Shown here: positions 53,845 through 54,116 of the stretch, piece after piece
Layout of the letters: every line of letters starts with the position of its first letter
Position numbering within the stretch: position 1 is the first letter of the stretch
Source of the DNA: Schwartzia sp. (in: firmicutes)
GTDB taxonomy: Bacteria > Bacillota > Negativicutes > Selenomonadales > Selenomonadaceae
Assembly: GCA_017480545.1 (NCBI GenBank)
Contig: JAFVAI010000113.1
Location: forward strand, 1 to 54,116
Direction of reading: 5' to 3'
DNA length: 54,116 nucleotides
The notes under the pieces: generated by a model
The model's input: only the letters and a program-made list of their open reading frames with translations
The model's database searches: none
What the model was told of the DNA's origin: nothing
Translations under genes and position numbers: made by a program

Positions 53845-53888
53845 AAAATCCCGGCGGGAAGCGGAAAATACTCCCGTCGGGATTTTTT
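53845..53888 (+). terminator. Terminator after ilvE
   Basis: AAAATCCCGGCGGGA (53845-53859) pairs with TCCCGTCGGGATTTT (53872-53886) with one mismatch, then T residues. Confidence 0.9.
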
Positions 53889-53932
53889 TGCGTTGTCGCG
53901 GTCTTGAAATTTTGGCCGAAGACGAGCATCGA

Positions 53933-53994
53933 GGAAACGCCGAACAAGAATCTTCGGTATGGCCGCGAATCGGCCTAAGGAAACGCCGAACAAG
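53933..53994. repeat. 16-bp direct repeat GGAAACGCCGAACAAG
   Basis: Identical copies at 53933-53948 and 53979-53994, 46 bp apart, each followed shortly by CTTCGG. A GGCCG-N5-CGGCC hairpin (53961-53975) lies between them. No coding frame is supported here. Confidence 0.7.
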
Positions 53995-54003
53995 TCCCTT
54001 CGG

Positions 54004-54111
54004 CCCACGCCGGGTCTTTTTCCGCCATGCTGCGTCAGATGCCGTTCGACGTAGCGATGCTACGCCTTCGCGGCCTCTTCCTTGCCTGACGAAAAAATCC
54101 CTCGGCGTGGC
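54004..54111. repeat. Fold-back element with nested palindromes
   Basis: CCACGCCG (54005-54012) pairs with CGGCGTGG (54103-54110), the adjacent GGG-T/A tracts also pair, CGTCAG (54033-54038) pairs with CTGACG (54086-54091), and the centre is CGTAGC-GAT-GCTACG (54050-54064). It spans about 106 bp of gene-free sequence at the right edge and looks like a dispersed repeat or MITE-like unit. Confidence 0.65.
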
Positions 54112-54116
54112 CTCGA

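Overview
The window is a stretch of a fairly GC-rich chromosome from a diderm Firmicute, most likely class Negativicutes (Selenomonadales). The signs are a Firmicutes-type division and cell-wall cluster (mraZ, rsmH, ftsL, mur genes, ddl, ftsQ, DUF881, small basic protein, ftsZ), meso-diaminopimelate-type MurE, secreted proteins with signal peptides, and a MotA/MotB pair. The genus is inference only.

Layout. (1) About 1-15415 is the right part of a prophage: tape measure, small tail proteins, two tandem paralogous tail/fibre proteins, a repeat-rich tail hub-like protein, a terminal fibre-like protein, a holin, a small HTH/zinc-ribbon protein, a SHOCT-type protein, two overlapping large serine recombinases, and a secreted esterase as cargo. 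Its left end is outside the window. (2) About 15416-22092 is a damaged type I restriction-modification island. The prophage sits inside hsdM exactly before methyltransferase motif I. hsdS has its 3' end duplicated around a 494-bp unit that encodes a DUF559 nuclease between inverted double-hairpin ends. hsdR has a one-base frameshift. Two MNT/HEPN-type modules sit between the RM genes, one fused into a single ORF and one with a truncated HepT joined to DUF2442. (3) 22127-23930 holds dtd, a DUF1858 protein and a polysaccharide deacetylase, separated by a multi-hairpin intergenic segment and terminators. (4) 24111-38276 is the dcw cluster, preceded by MraZ-box-like 10-bp repeats. It lacks ftsI/spoVD, ftsW/spoVE, murB and ftsA at their usual places, and a strong terminator separates ftsL from murE. 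The ftsZ promoter carries paired ATGAAA/TTTCAT dyads. (5) 38302-48317 has a solute-binding protein, rimO, cinA, a secreted protein of unknown function, a PhzF-family enzyme, a LysR regulator, motAB and nnr. (6) 48477-52642 is a second restriction system, a single 1282-residue nuclease-methylase-specificity polypeptide, followed by an orphan HigA-like regulator. (7) ilvE follows, and the window ends in intergenic repeats, including a fold-back element of about 106 bp.

The dcw genes together make and cross the membrane with peptidoglycan precursors and build the division ring. The accessory half shows repeated insertion and rearrangement inside a defence locus: a serine-recombinase prophage, a nuclease-bearing hairpin-ended element and toxin-antitoxin fusions have all landed in or been remodelled within one RM operon. 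The second, intact RM polypeptide may supply the restriction activity that the broken operon cannot.

All assignments come from reading motifs and translated sequence; no database search was run.
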